From: Sulfurovum sp.
GTDB lineage: Bacteria; Campylobacterota; Campylobacteria; Campylobacterales; Sulfurovaceae
Direction of reading: 5' to 3'
DNA: 64,000 nt
Assembly (NCBI RefSeq): GCF_015493435.1
Contig: NZ_WGDD01000048.1
Coordinates: 1 to 64,000, forward strand
Every line of letters starts with the position of its first letter. The stretch's first letter is position 1. Positions 21,481 to 29,480 of this stretch are shown here, piece after piece. Below the pieces are notes generated by a model, which was given only the letters and a program-made list of their open reading frames with translations, was not told where the DNA came from and ran no database searches. Both the position numbers and the translations under genes were made by a program.

Positions 21481-21996
21481 TTACGCTTTTTGATAGAATT
21501 TGACTTCGCCTTTTCCAAGGTTTTCCAATACATCTTTCGCTTTTTCCGCTGATATGGCATTACGTACAATGATCACAGTTTTACCATTCTTGATAAGATC
21601 GGCATAGCGTTTTGCCTCGCTTTCATCAATACCGATATCGATAAATCCGGCAATAATTGCAGCAATACCCCCCACGGTCGCCGCACCGCCAAGTGCTCCT
21701 GCAAGTGATGCAATAACAGGCCCTGCCGCTACAAGAGGACCAAAACCCGGAACCCATAGGAAAAATGCACCGGCGAGGAATCCCCAGATACCTCCCCACA
21801 AGGCACCCTGTTTTCCCCAGGTTAGGATATCTGTATTTTCTTTGTCAAGTTCAAAATCATCTTTGGGCTCGCCTCTTTCTCCTTTTCCCACAACAGAAAT
21901 ATCTTCTTTCAATACACCTGCTGCCAGCATGGCTTTCATTGCTTCCGCTGCTTCATCATGGTTGTCATAAACCGCTATCACTTTTTCTTTTGTCAT
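21481..21996 (-). CDS. General-stress/DUF1269-like glycine-rich membrane protein
   Basis: 171 aa, VIAVYDNHDEAAEAMKAMLAAGV..., glycine-rich central TM, AKRYADLIKNGKTVIIV. Confidence 0.55.
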   Translation of the reverse strand: MTKEKVIAVYDNHDEAAEAMKAMLAAGVLKEDISVVGKGERGEPKDDFELDKENTDILTWGKQGALWGGIWGFLAGAFFLWVPGFGPLVAAGPVIASLAGALGGAATVGGIAAIIAGFIDIGIDESEAKRYADLIKNGKTVIIVRNAISAEKAKDVLENLGKGEVKFYQKA

Positions 21997-22095
21997 AATA
22001 CTTCTCCTCTTGTCATTTTAATTTTGGATAAAGTGATTATATCATAAGTTTGTAAAAATCCATAAAAACACTCAACGGCAGTTGCGGCAGATATG

Positions 22096-22123
22096 CACAG
22101 TATATGCACACTATCCGGATACA
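22096..22123 (+). promoter_or_regulatory. Putative 11-bp direct-repeat operator and -10 for second DUF302 gene
   Basis: CACAGTATATGCACACTATCCGGATACA. Confidence 0.5.
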
Positions 22124-22155
22124 CTTCGGTTATCACATAGAATAAAGGATGATAG

Positions 22156-22542
22156 ATGATCTATAAAGTAGAAACTTCCAAAGATATTGAAACAGTCAAA
22201 TCGGAAATCGAAGCAAAAGCAAAAGCAGTTGGTTTTGGTCTGCTGCAAACCTATGAATTCAAAAAAATACTGCATGACAAAGGATACCCGATAGAGAAAG
22301 AGATCACTGTCTTTGAACTTTGCAATCCGTCGGGTGCACAACAGGCTTTGACACAGATCGCAGAGATATCAGCCTATCTTCCCTGCCGTATTTCCGTCTA
22401 TAAAGAAAGCGGTGCGACCAAACTGGCAACGATCGGACTTGAGGAGATCGTCAATACCGTTGATGTAAATCCGGAATTCAAATCTTTTATGACAATTCTT
22501 TTCCTCAACCTAAAGCAAGTCATGCACAGCTGGGATGACTAA
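22156..22542 (+). CDS. DUF302 family protein
   Basis: 128 aa, GFGLLQTYEFKKILHDKGYPIEKEITVFELCNPSGAQQAL...LPCRISVY. Confidence 0.85.
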   Translation: MIYKVETSKDIETVKSEIEAKAKAVGFGLLQTYEFKKILHDKGYPIEKEITVFELCNPSGAQQALTQIAEISAYLPCRISVYKESGATKLATIGLEEIVNTVDVNPEFKSFMTILFLNLKQVMHSWDD

Positions 22543-22569
22543 ACAAATATTTTTTACAAAGGATATATA

Positions 22570-22779
22570 ATGTATGGATTCGGACACGGATGGGGCATGG
22601 GTATGGGATGGGGATGGCTGCTGCCGCTGCTTCTCATAGCGATCGTCTATTATCTTTTCCAGAACAGAAAAACACAGAGGTCTTCCGCACAGGACATTTT
22701 GGACAAACGCTATGCCAGCGGAGGTATCAGCAAAGAAGAGTATGATGAGAAATCAAAACATTTAAAAGAAAATACATAA
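22570..22779 (+). CDS. SHOCT-domain small membrane protein
   Basis: AQDILDKRYASGGISKEEYDEKSKHL. Confidence 0.85.
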   Translation: MYGFGHGWGMGMGWGWLLPLLLIAIVYYLFQNRKTQRSSAQDILDKRYASGGISKEEYDEKSKHLKENT

Positions 22780-22792
22780 AAGGAGGATCGGG

Positions 22793-24496
22793 GTGCAACG
22801 AAGAACATTTATAAAGGGGACAGCTGCCGCCTCCCTTCTCGGGGTCACTGCCGTAAATTTAGAGGCGGGAACACCCCGGAAGGCACAAAACAGAAGCCGT
22901 ACGCTCAGCGGTAAAGAATTCTTTCTCGATATCGATTATACTACGGTCAATATCACGGGAAAGAAAGCAGTTGCTACCGCCATCAACGGACAGATACCGG
23001 GACCGACACTTGTCTGGCAGGAAGGCGACACGATTACACTGCATGTAACGAACCATTTGAAAAAATCTTCTTCCATCCACTGGCACGGTATTATTCTGCC
23101 CTTTGGGATGGATGGTGTTCCGGGTATCAGCTATAAGGGCATTGCACCGGGAGAGACTTTTACCTACAGATTCACAGTACATCAGCACGGTACCTACTGG
23201 TACCACAGCCATTCGGGCTACCAGGAACAGACAGGAATGTACGGTGCCATCGTCGTAAAACCGAAGAAAAAAGAACCTTTTCGTTACGACAGGGATTATG
23301 TCGTACTGCTTTCGGACTGGAGTGATGAAAAGCCGACTTCCATCTACCGAAAACTCAAGCAGATGAGTGACTACTACAATTTCAACCAGAGAACCGCAGG
23401 AGACTTCTTCTCCGAAGTAAAACAAAAGGGCTTGGCCAAAGCATTTAAGGCACGCAAAATGTGGAATCAAATGCGTATGAGCGACAGAGACCTCTCCGAT
23501 GTCACGGGATATACCTATACCTACCTGATGAACGGGAACAATCCGGCCACACAGTTCACTGCACTGTTCAAAAAAGGAGAAAAGATCCGTCTGCGTTTCA
23601 TCAACGGTGCGGCAATGAGTATTTTTGACGTACGGATACCTGGACTCAAGATGACTGTAGTTGCTGCCGACGGCAATCATATCAAACCCGTCAGGGTTGA
23701 TGAATTCCGCATTGGTGTGGCAGAAACCTACGATGTCATTGTTCAGCCGACAAGCAGCAAAGCTTATGCACTTTTTGCCCAAAGTATTGAGCGTTCAGGC
23801 TATGCACTTGGTTCATTGACACCCTCCGCAGACCTGCGTGTCCATCCGCCGAAAACCGATAAGCCGCAGCCGCTTACCATGGTAGATATGGGCATGGATA
23901 TGACCAAATCAGGTAAACAAAAAGGGATGAAAATGCCTATGAAAAAGTATAGATGGTCAGCTATGGAGCAAGAGAAATATCCTATTACCCAACTTCCTTC
24001 GGCCAGCGGTCCCCAAAGTACCATGAAAGCGATGGCCCCCCACTACAGACTTGAAGATCCCGGTGTAGGATTGCGGCACAACGGCCGAAAGGTTCTGACC
24101 TATGCAGATATGAAAAACCGTTATTCAACACGCAGAGAGAAGAGACCGGACAGAGAGATCATTTTACATCTTACAGGCAATATGGAACGGTATATGTGGT
24201 CGATCAACGGCATTAAATATGCCGATGCAAAACCGCTTGTTTTCCACTACGGAGAACGATTGCGCATTACATTCATCAACGACACGATGATGAACCACCC
24301 CATGCACCTGCACGGAATGTGGAGCGACCTGGAGACAGGCGATGACAATCATCTGGTAAGAAAACACACTGTTCTTGTACAGCCAGGATCAAAAATAAGC
24401 TATCGTGTTACGGTCGATGCCAAAGGGGCATGGGCCTATCACTGTCACCTGCTTTACCATATGGCAGGGATGTTCAGAAAAGTCGTTGTGGTTTAA
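22793..24496 (+). CDS. CopA-type multicopper oxidase (copper resistance), Tat-exported, GTG start
   Basis: MQRRTFIKG Tat motif, HWHGIILPFGMDGVPG, YWYHSHSGYQEQTGMYG, HPMHLHGMWSDLE, AYHCHLLYHMAGMF; AGGAGG upstream. Confidence 0.93.
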   Translation: MQRRTFIKGTAAASLLGVTAVNLEAGTPRKAQNRSRTLSGKEFFLDIDYTTVNITGKKAVATAINGQIPGPTLVWQEGDTITLHVTNHLKKSSSIHWHGIILPFGMDGVPGISYKGIAPGETFTYRFTVHQHGTYWYHSHSGYQEQTGMYGAIVVKPKKKEPFRYDRDYVVLLSDWSDEKPTSIYRKLKQMSDYYNFNQRTAGDFFSEVKQKGLAKAFKARKMWNQMRMSDRDLSDVTGYTYTYLMNGNNPATQFTALFKKGEKIRLRFINGAAMSIFDVRIPGLKMTVVAADGNHIKPVRVDEFRIGVAETYDVIVQPTSSKAYALFAQSIERSGYALGSLTPSADLRVHPPKTDKPQPLTMVDMGMDMTKSGKQKGMKMPMKKYRWSAMEQEKYPITQLPSASGPQSTMKAMAPHYRLEDPGVGLRHNGRKVLTYADMKNRYSTRREKRPDREIILHLTGNMERYMWSINGIKYADAKPLVFHYGERLRITFINDTMMNHPMHLHGMWSDLETGDDNHLVRKHTVLVQPGSKISYRVTVDAKGAWAYHCHLLYHMAGMFRKVVVV

Positions 24497-24506
24497 AGGA
24501 GTGAAG

Positions 24507-25190
24507 ATGAAAAAATTACTATTGGGTTTTACGGCAGCTTTGCTTTTTGGGCACACACTTTATGCAGCAGGCGCAGACGATCCGCTGCGTACCATGCTGC
24601 TTATGGATAAATTCGAGATCCTCAACAATGACGAAAACAGCCGTGAATGGGAAGGCAGTTTTTATGCCGGATACGATCTGGACAAACTTTATGTCTATTC
24701 TCAGGGATCTGCCACTGCCGACGGTCTGGACTGGAGTCAGAACGATCTTGTCTACTCCCGGGCCATCGCACCCTTTTGGGATATTCAGGCAGGTATCGCT
24801 TATGATAGGAACAGTGATACTTCAAGAACCTGGGGCGAGATCGCCATTGCCGGTCTGGCCCCCTACTTCTTTGAAACACGTGCAGCTCTCCTCCTCAACA
24901 ATGAAGGCAATATGGGACTGAGACTGGATGCCGAGTATGAAATGCTGTTTACCCAGCAGCTCATCCTGACCCCATCTCTGGAAGCGGACTTTTATACCAA
25001 AGACGACCCGCAGATGCGTACAGGTTCAGGACTCTCTGCCATAGAGGCAGGTTTGCGCCTTCGCTATGAGATCATCAGAGAATTTGCCCCCTACATCGGG
25101 ATAACATGGGAAAAGACTTTCGGCAGCACCCGCGACTACAATCCGGTAAACGAAACTTCTCTGCTCGCCGGGATCAGATTCTGGTTCTAA
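24507..25190 (+). CDS. copB: CopB-like outer-membrane copper resistance protein
   Basis: 227 aa, signal peptide, beta-barrel-like repeats, FAPYIGITWEKTFGSTRDY; follows CopA-type MCO. Confidence 0.85.
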   Translation: MKKLLLGFTAALLFGHTLYAAGADDPLRTMLLMDKFEILNNDENSREWEGSFYAGYDLDKLYVYSQGSATADGLDWSQNDLVYSRAIAPFWDIQAGIAYDRNSDTSRTWGEIAIAGLAPYFFETRAALLLNNEGNMGLRLDAEYEMLFTQQLILTPSLEADFYTKDDPQMRTGSGLSAIEAGLRLRYEIIREFAPYIGITWEKTFGSTRDYNPVNETSLLAGIRFWF

Positions 25191-25253
25191 TGAATAGACT
25201 ATTTGAAAATATATAGCTGATATTAATATTTTATGTTCTACAATTGAACTATC

Positions 25254-25700
25254 ATGAAAAAGACGACACAAAGACTGAAGAATGCAACGCTGGCTACTTT
25301 AAAAAGTTTACGGATGATAGCACCTATGCTTTTGGCTGTCATCGGTTTGGTGGGCCTCTTTGAAACGTATATTACACCTGAAATGATTCACACTCTTTTT
25401 AACGGGAAAGTCATTCATGATACGCTGATAGGAACAGCCGCAGGCAGCATTTCGGTCGGACAACCGTTTTTAAGCTATATTATAGGGGGCGAACTGCTCA
25501 AAGACGGCATATCATCCTACGCTGTCACTGCCTTCATACTCTCTTTCGTAACACTGGGGGTCATTCAGCTTCCTTTGGAATTTTCAATCTTCGGGGCAAG
25601 ATTTACCCTCATAAGAAATCTGCTCAGCCTGGTATTTGCCGTGATCATTTCCTGGGCGACAGCCTATACGCTCGAACTTCTTAACGGATATTTCTCATGA
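25254..25700 (+). CDS. Half-size permease subunit A (ArsP/DUF318-like)
   Basis: 148 aa, TM helices with GQPFLSYIIGGELLKDGIS. Confidence 0.6.
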   Translation: MKKTTQRLKNATLATLKSLRMIAPMLLAVIGLVGLFETYITPEMIHTLFNGKVIHDTLIGTAAGSISVGQPFLSYIIGGELLKDGISSYAVTAFILSFVTLGVIQLPLEFSIFGARFTLIRNLLSLVFAVIISWATAYTLELLNGYFS

Positions 25701-26203
25701 GCAAAAAAAAACAGATGAAAAACAGAAGCGGCTACATGATGCTGGCTGTTGTGGCAATCCTGTATGCTGTATTGTATTTTTTCAATGCCGATAAAATACT
25801 TTTGGCACTGAAGGCAAGTTTCCATATTTTAAAAATGATCGCACCGATACTGCTGATCGTTTTTTTCCTTATGGCGCTGCTCAATACCTTTTTAGATGAA
25901 AAAAATATCGCCAAACATTTAGGCAAAGAGAGCGGTCTCAAAGGATGGTTCATCGCATTGCTCGGCGGCATACTGAGTCATGGACCGGGATATATCTGGT
26001 ATCCCATGCTTCAGGACCTGAGAGCTAAAGGCGCCCTTGACGGACTTGTGGTTGCATTTATCTATGCAAGGTCCATCAAACTGCCATGGCTTCCTCTTAT
26101 GATAAGTTATTTCGGCCTCGCCTTTACCCTTGTACTGAGTCTCTACATCATCCTGGGTGCATTCATACAGGGTGTACTGACAAACCGGCTTGAAACACGC
26201 TGA
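25697..26203 (+). CDS. Half-size permease subunit B (ArsP/DUF318-like)
   Basis: 168 aa, GILSHGPGYIWYPMLQDLRAKGALDGLVVAFIYARSIKLPWLP; ATGA overlap with upstream gene. Confidence 0.6.
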   Translation: MSKKKQMKNRSGYMMLAVVAILYAVLYFFNADKILLALKASFHILKMIAPILLIVFFLMALLNTFLDEKNIAKHLGKESGLKGWFIALLGGILSHGPGYIWYPMLQDLRAKGALDGLVVAFIYARSIKLPWLPLMISYFGLAFTLVLSLYIILGAFIQGVLTNRLETR

Positions 26204-26329
26204 CGAAAACCGCTCATTGTGTTCAATATCGGTATGCCGGTATTTTCAGGGCATAACTTATTATTATTTTGTTAATCTTTCCTGATTATAATACCCTTGT
26301 TAAATCAATTATTTATTAAGGATAACCGT

Positions 26330-26704
26330 ATGAAAAAAATAATAACAGGTTCATTACTCTCTATAAGTGCAATCGTTGCATTGTCCGGTACACTTTTGGC
26401 CAATGATACAGCAAAAGAAGTCAAGCAGGATGCAAGCAAAGTTGCAAAAGGCACGGCAGAAGCAACCGGCGGCGTGGTCGGTGGAACAGTCGGTGCCGGT
26501 GCCGGTGCAGCGGTAGGTGCAGTCAAGGGTACAGGTAAAGGCATTGAAGAAGGCATCAAAAAAGGCCATGAAGTCGCACCGGTGGTCGGCGATGTCGTAG
26601 GCGGTGTGGTCGGTGCCGCTGCCGGTGCTGTCGAAGGTACAGCCAAAGGCCTGGTCAAAGGTGCGGAGAAAGGTGCCAAAGTAGGAAGCGGCACAGAGAA
26701 ATAA
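26330..26704 (+). CDS. Exported glycine-zipper repeat protein
   Basis: 124 aa, signal peptide, repeated GxxxG blocks (VVGGTVGAGAGAAVGAVKGTGKG / VVGGVVGAAAGAVEGTAKG). Confidence 0.7.
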   Translation: MKKIITGSLLSISAIVALSGTLLANDTAKEVKQDASKVAKGTAEATGGVVGGTVGAGAGAAVGAVKGTGKGIEEGIKKGHEVAPVVGDVVGGVVGAAAGAVEGTAKGLVKGAEKGAKVGSGTEK

Positions 26705-26727
26705 TTCTTTTTACCCATCGTTTTTCA

Positions 26728-26809
26728 AAGGCTCTACTTCTGCTACAGGAGTACAGCCTTCACACTACCATAATGCAGTGATCTTTCCTCCTGATCACCT
26801 GCAAGGCTG
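26728..26809 (+). other. Intergenic RNA-like element with alternative pairing
   Basis: AAGGCTcTACTTCTG-cta-CAGGAGTAcAGCCTT hairpin; the same CAGCCTT also complements downstream AAGGCTG enclosing TGCAGTGATC/GATCACCTGCA. Confidence 0.5.
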
Positions 26810-26867
26810 CCAGACACCCAAACGGTAACTGCATTCTATCCATATTTTCCGGAACCTTCCCGCTATG

Positions 26868-26895
26868 CACACTTCTTACACGTAAATACTGTAAT
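26868..26895 (+). promoter_or_regulatory. Putative 11-bp direct-repeat operator and -10 for cusCBA-like operon
   Basis: CACACTTCTTACACGTAAATACTGTAAT. Confidence 0.45.
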
Positions 26896-26927
26896 ATTGT
26901 ATAAATTATACAATAGAGGACAAGAAA

Positions 26928-28124
26928 ATGCGCGTATTTCTCCTTACCCTTGTTAGTGCAGGCTTGCTACAAGCCCAAAGTATTAACCAACTGATTGACT
27001 ACTCACTGAAGAAACACCCTTCTCTGCTAACCATACAGCATCGTCTTTCCGCTATGGATGACCGCATCACAAAAAGCAGAAACTGGTCCAATCCGGAACT
27101 GGTACTGAACATCAACGATATCCAGTTTGATGACCCTACGGACCGTACACTCGAACCGATGCAGTATCAGGCCATCAATGTCAGGCAGCGCTTCCCCTGG
27201 TTTGGAAAGATCGATGCGAGAGAACATTTCACCAGGGCTCAGAAAAATGTTATTCTGGATTCGTATGACATTGCCAAAGTGAAGCTGGCCGAAGAAATCA
27301 GAAGCACTTCGTATACCATCCTCGAGATCAAAGAGCGTATTCGCATCGTTAGGCAGTACGAAAAACTTACCAAACAAAATATCTCCCTCTACGATGCCTA
27401 CACTGCAACGGACAAAATGAGCCACTCCAACAGTATGGCAGCAGAACTGATGCTATCACGGCTGCATATCAGAAAAGAACGATACAAGGCTGTACTGAAA
27501 AGCCAGGAGGCAAAACTTGCCTACCTTGTGCAGAAAAAAAACACCGTAGTTTCAGACAGGTTTAGGATCAATAAACCAAGATCGCTGGGCTACTATTTGT
27601 CACATTTGGGAAATAACCCGGCATACCACAGAACAGTCTCGCAAACCAGAGTGGCCAATGCCAACAGAGAGATGCAGGCTCTCGAAGTCAACCCGGATCC
27701 TTTTGTACAGGTGGGATATTTCAATCGTCAGGAGCATCCGGACTATGCCAGCATCTCCGTGGGCTTTTCTCTTCCTGTCTACGGTTCAGAAAAACTGGAG
27801 ACCGAAGCAGCGCGTAAAGATGCACTCGCAGCACAGAGTGCTTCGCTTGACTATCGTGATGCACTGGAAAGTGAAATACGCATCAACTATGCCAAAATGA
27901 AGGAAGCATACAGCATCTACGGTATCATCCAGAATGACAGTCTGCCAAAACTGCAGCATATGTTCGAGCTCAATGAAGCCTCTATCGAAAGCGGTGAAGA
28001 CCTCTTTACCTATACCAGTCTTTTGGAACAAAAACTTGATCTTGTAGAAGAAAGAACTGTAGCAAAAGCCGAATATCTCAGGATAAAAGCCAAATTAAAA
28101 TCACTCATTGGAGAAACAAAATGA
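26928..28124 (+). CDS. TolC/CusC-like outer membrane efflux protein
   Basis: 398 aa, signal peptide, coiled-coil OEP pattern, NPELVLNINDIQFDD. Confidence 0.85.
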   Translation: MRVFLLTLVSAGLLQAQSINQLIDYSLKKHPSLLTIQHRLSAMDDRITKSRNWSNPELVLNINDIQFDDPTDRTLEPMQYQAINVRQRFPWFGKIDAREHFTRAQKNVILDSYDIAKVKLAEEIRSTSYTILEIKERIRIVRQYEKLTKQNISLYDAYTATDKMSHSNSMAAELMLSRLHIRKERYKAVLKSQEAKLAYLVQKKNTVVSDRFRINKPRSLGYYLSHLGNNPAYHRTVSQTRVANANREMQALEVNPDPFVQVGYFNRQEHPDYASISVGFSLPVYGSEKLETEAARKDALAAQSASLDYRDALESEIRINYAKMKEAYSIYGIIQNDSLPKLQHMFELNEASIESGEDLFTYTSLLEQKLDLVEERTVAKAEYLRIKAKLKSLIGETK

Positions 28125-29323
28125 CCAGAAAGCTCATACTTTTACTTGCATTTTTCACACTCGCGGCACAGGCAGAAATGAAATGCGAATCCGGAAAATG
28201 TACCTCGGGGAAAGAAACCGGCACGAAAAATATACCTAAAAAAGTCAAAGCAGCCCCAAAAGAAAAAGCTAAAAGCACTTCAGCGGCCATGACACCGGAA
28301 GAACACGCTGCCATGCTGAAAAAAGAAAAGCAGAATGACATAAAGCCAAATTCCAAAAAAGAACAGGAAAAACGCAACAGACTTGTCATCGAGCAGCTTT
28401 TCAGTGTGCGAACAGTCAAGGTCAAACGTATGAAAGCCGCAAAAGAACAGATAAACTACGGCTACATCGTTGTAGAAGATTCACGCAGAGTGGATGTCGT
28501 ATCATGGTATGAAGGATACGTGGAAACACTGTATGCCGATACACGGTACAAAAAAGTAAAAAAAGGGGAAGCCCTTGCAAAGGTTTACTCCCCGGAAGTC
28601 TACAAAGCCAAGCAGGACTACCTGAACTCCATCCGATTCAATGCCCAGCGTTCTGTACCGGGCATGCTCAGAGGTGCCAAAGAGAAACTGAGGCTGCTCA
28701 ATGTCAGCCCAAAAGAGATCGAGCGGATCACTGCTACAGGAAAAGCAGATGAATATACAACCATCTATGCACCGATATCGGGTTGGATCTTTAAAAAGAA
28801 TCTCAACCAGGGATCAAGTTTCAAAAAACAGGAAACACTGTTTGAAATCGTCAATCTTGAAAAGGTATGGCTTGAAGCAAAGCTGTTTCAGAATGAATTG
28901 AAAACACTCGATATCTTACAAAATTTTACCGTCAGAGCAGAAGGCGTACCTGCCGAATTCAAGGCAAAAAAAGCATTGCTGTACCCCAAACTGGACACGA
29001 AAGAGGCGACTGCAACCCTGCGTCTTCTCATAAACAATACCAAGGAAGCACTCAAACCGGGTATGTACGCCAAAGTATATGCTTCCGGACAGGCAAAAAC
29101 ACAGCTGGTCATTCCCCGCACTGCGGCCATGAGAAAAGACGGCAAATGGTATGCTTTCATTGCCACAGCCTTTAAAGGAGAATATGAACCGGTCCAGATA
29201 GAACTCGTACCGCTTGACAATCAGTATTTCACCGTAAAAAAAGGCTTATCCGAAGGAGAGAACATTGTCAACAATGCCCTCTTTATGATGGATTCAGATG
29301 CCCAGATAAACAGTATTTATTAA
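28121..29323 (+). CDS. cusB: CusB-like RND periplasmic adaptor with N-terminal MKCESGKC motif
   Basis: 400 aa, VEDSRRVDVVSWYEGYVETLYADTRYKKVKKGEALAKVYSPE, TTIYAPISGWIF. Confidence 0.88.
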   Translation: MTRKLILLLAFFTLAAQAEMKCESGKCTSGKETGTKNIPKKVKAAPKEKAKSTSAAMTPEEHAAMLKKEKQNDIKPNSKKEQEKRNRLVIEQLFSVRTVKVKRMKAAKEQINYGYIVVEDSRRVDVVSWYEGYVETLYADTRYKKVKKGEALAKVYSPEVYKAKQDYLNSIRFNAQRSVPGMLRGAKEKLRLLNVSPKEIERITATGKADEYTTIYAPISGWIFKKNLNQGSSFKKQETLFEIVNLEKVWLEAKLFQNELKTLDILQNFTVRAEGVPAEFKAKKALLYPKLDTKEATATLRLLINNTKEALKPGMYAKVYASGQAKTQLVIPRTAAMRKDGKWYAFIATAFKGEYEPVQIELVPLDNQYFTVKKGLSEGENIVNNALFMMDSDAQINSIY

Positions 29324-29342
29324 CAGGACCGAGGAAACAATT

Positions 29343-29365
29343 ATGATAGAAAAACTGATAGCCTT
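29343..29365 (+). repeat. 23-bp direct repeat of the cusA start (upstream copy)
   Basis: ATGATAGAAAAACTGATAGCCTT identical to 29477-29499. Confidence 0.95.
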
Positions 29366-29480
29366 ATCATTGACAGGACGTATTTTGAACGAAGTCCAAA
29401 ACACTGCGTTAGCACTGGGCTTGCTTCAGCAGCAGGCTCATGTGACTGGCCACATTTCAACTAAAGGCTGTACAAAATGA
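29343..29480 (+). CDS. Small ORF (45 aa) sharing its start with CusA, overlapping the cusA start codon
   Basis: MIEKLIALSLTGRILNEVQNTALALGLLQQQAHVTGHISTKGCTK*; ATGA overlap with cusA. Confidence 0.4.
   Translation: MIEKLIALSLTGRILNEVQNTALALGLLQQQAHVTGHISTKGCTK

Noticed and set aside
22859-23782. 307-aa - strand ORF
   Set aside because: Antisense to the multicopper oxidase; coding sense strand has clear copper-site motifs
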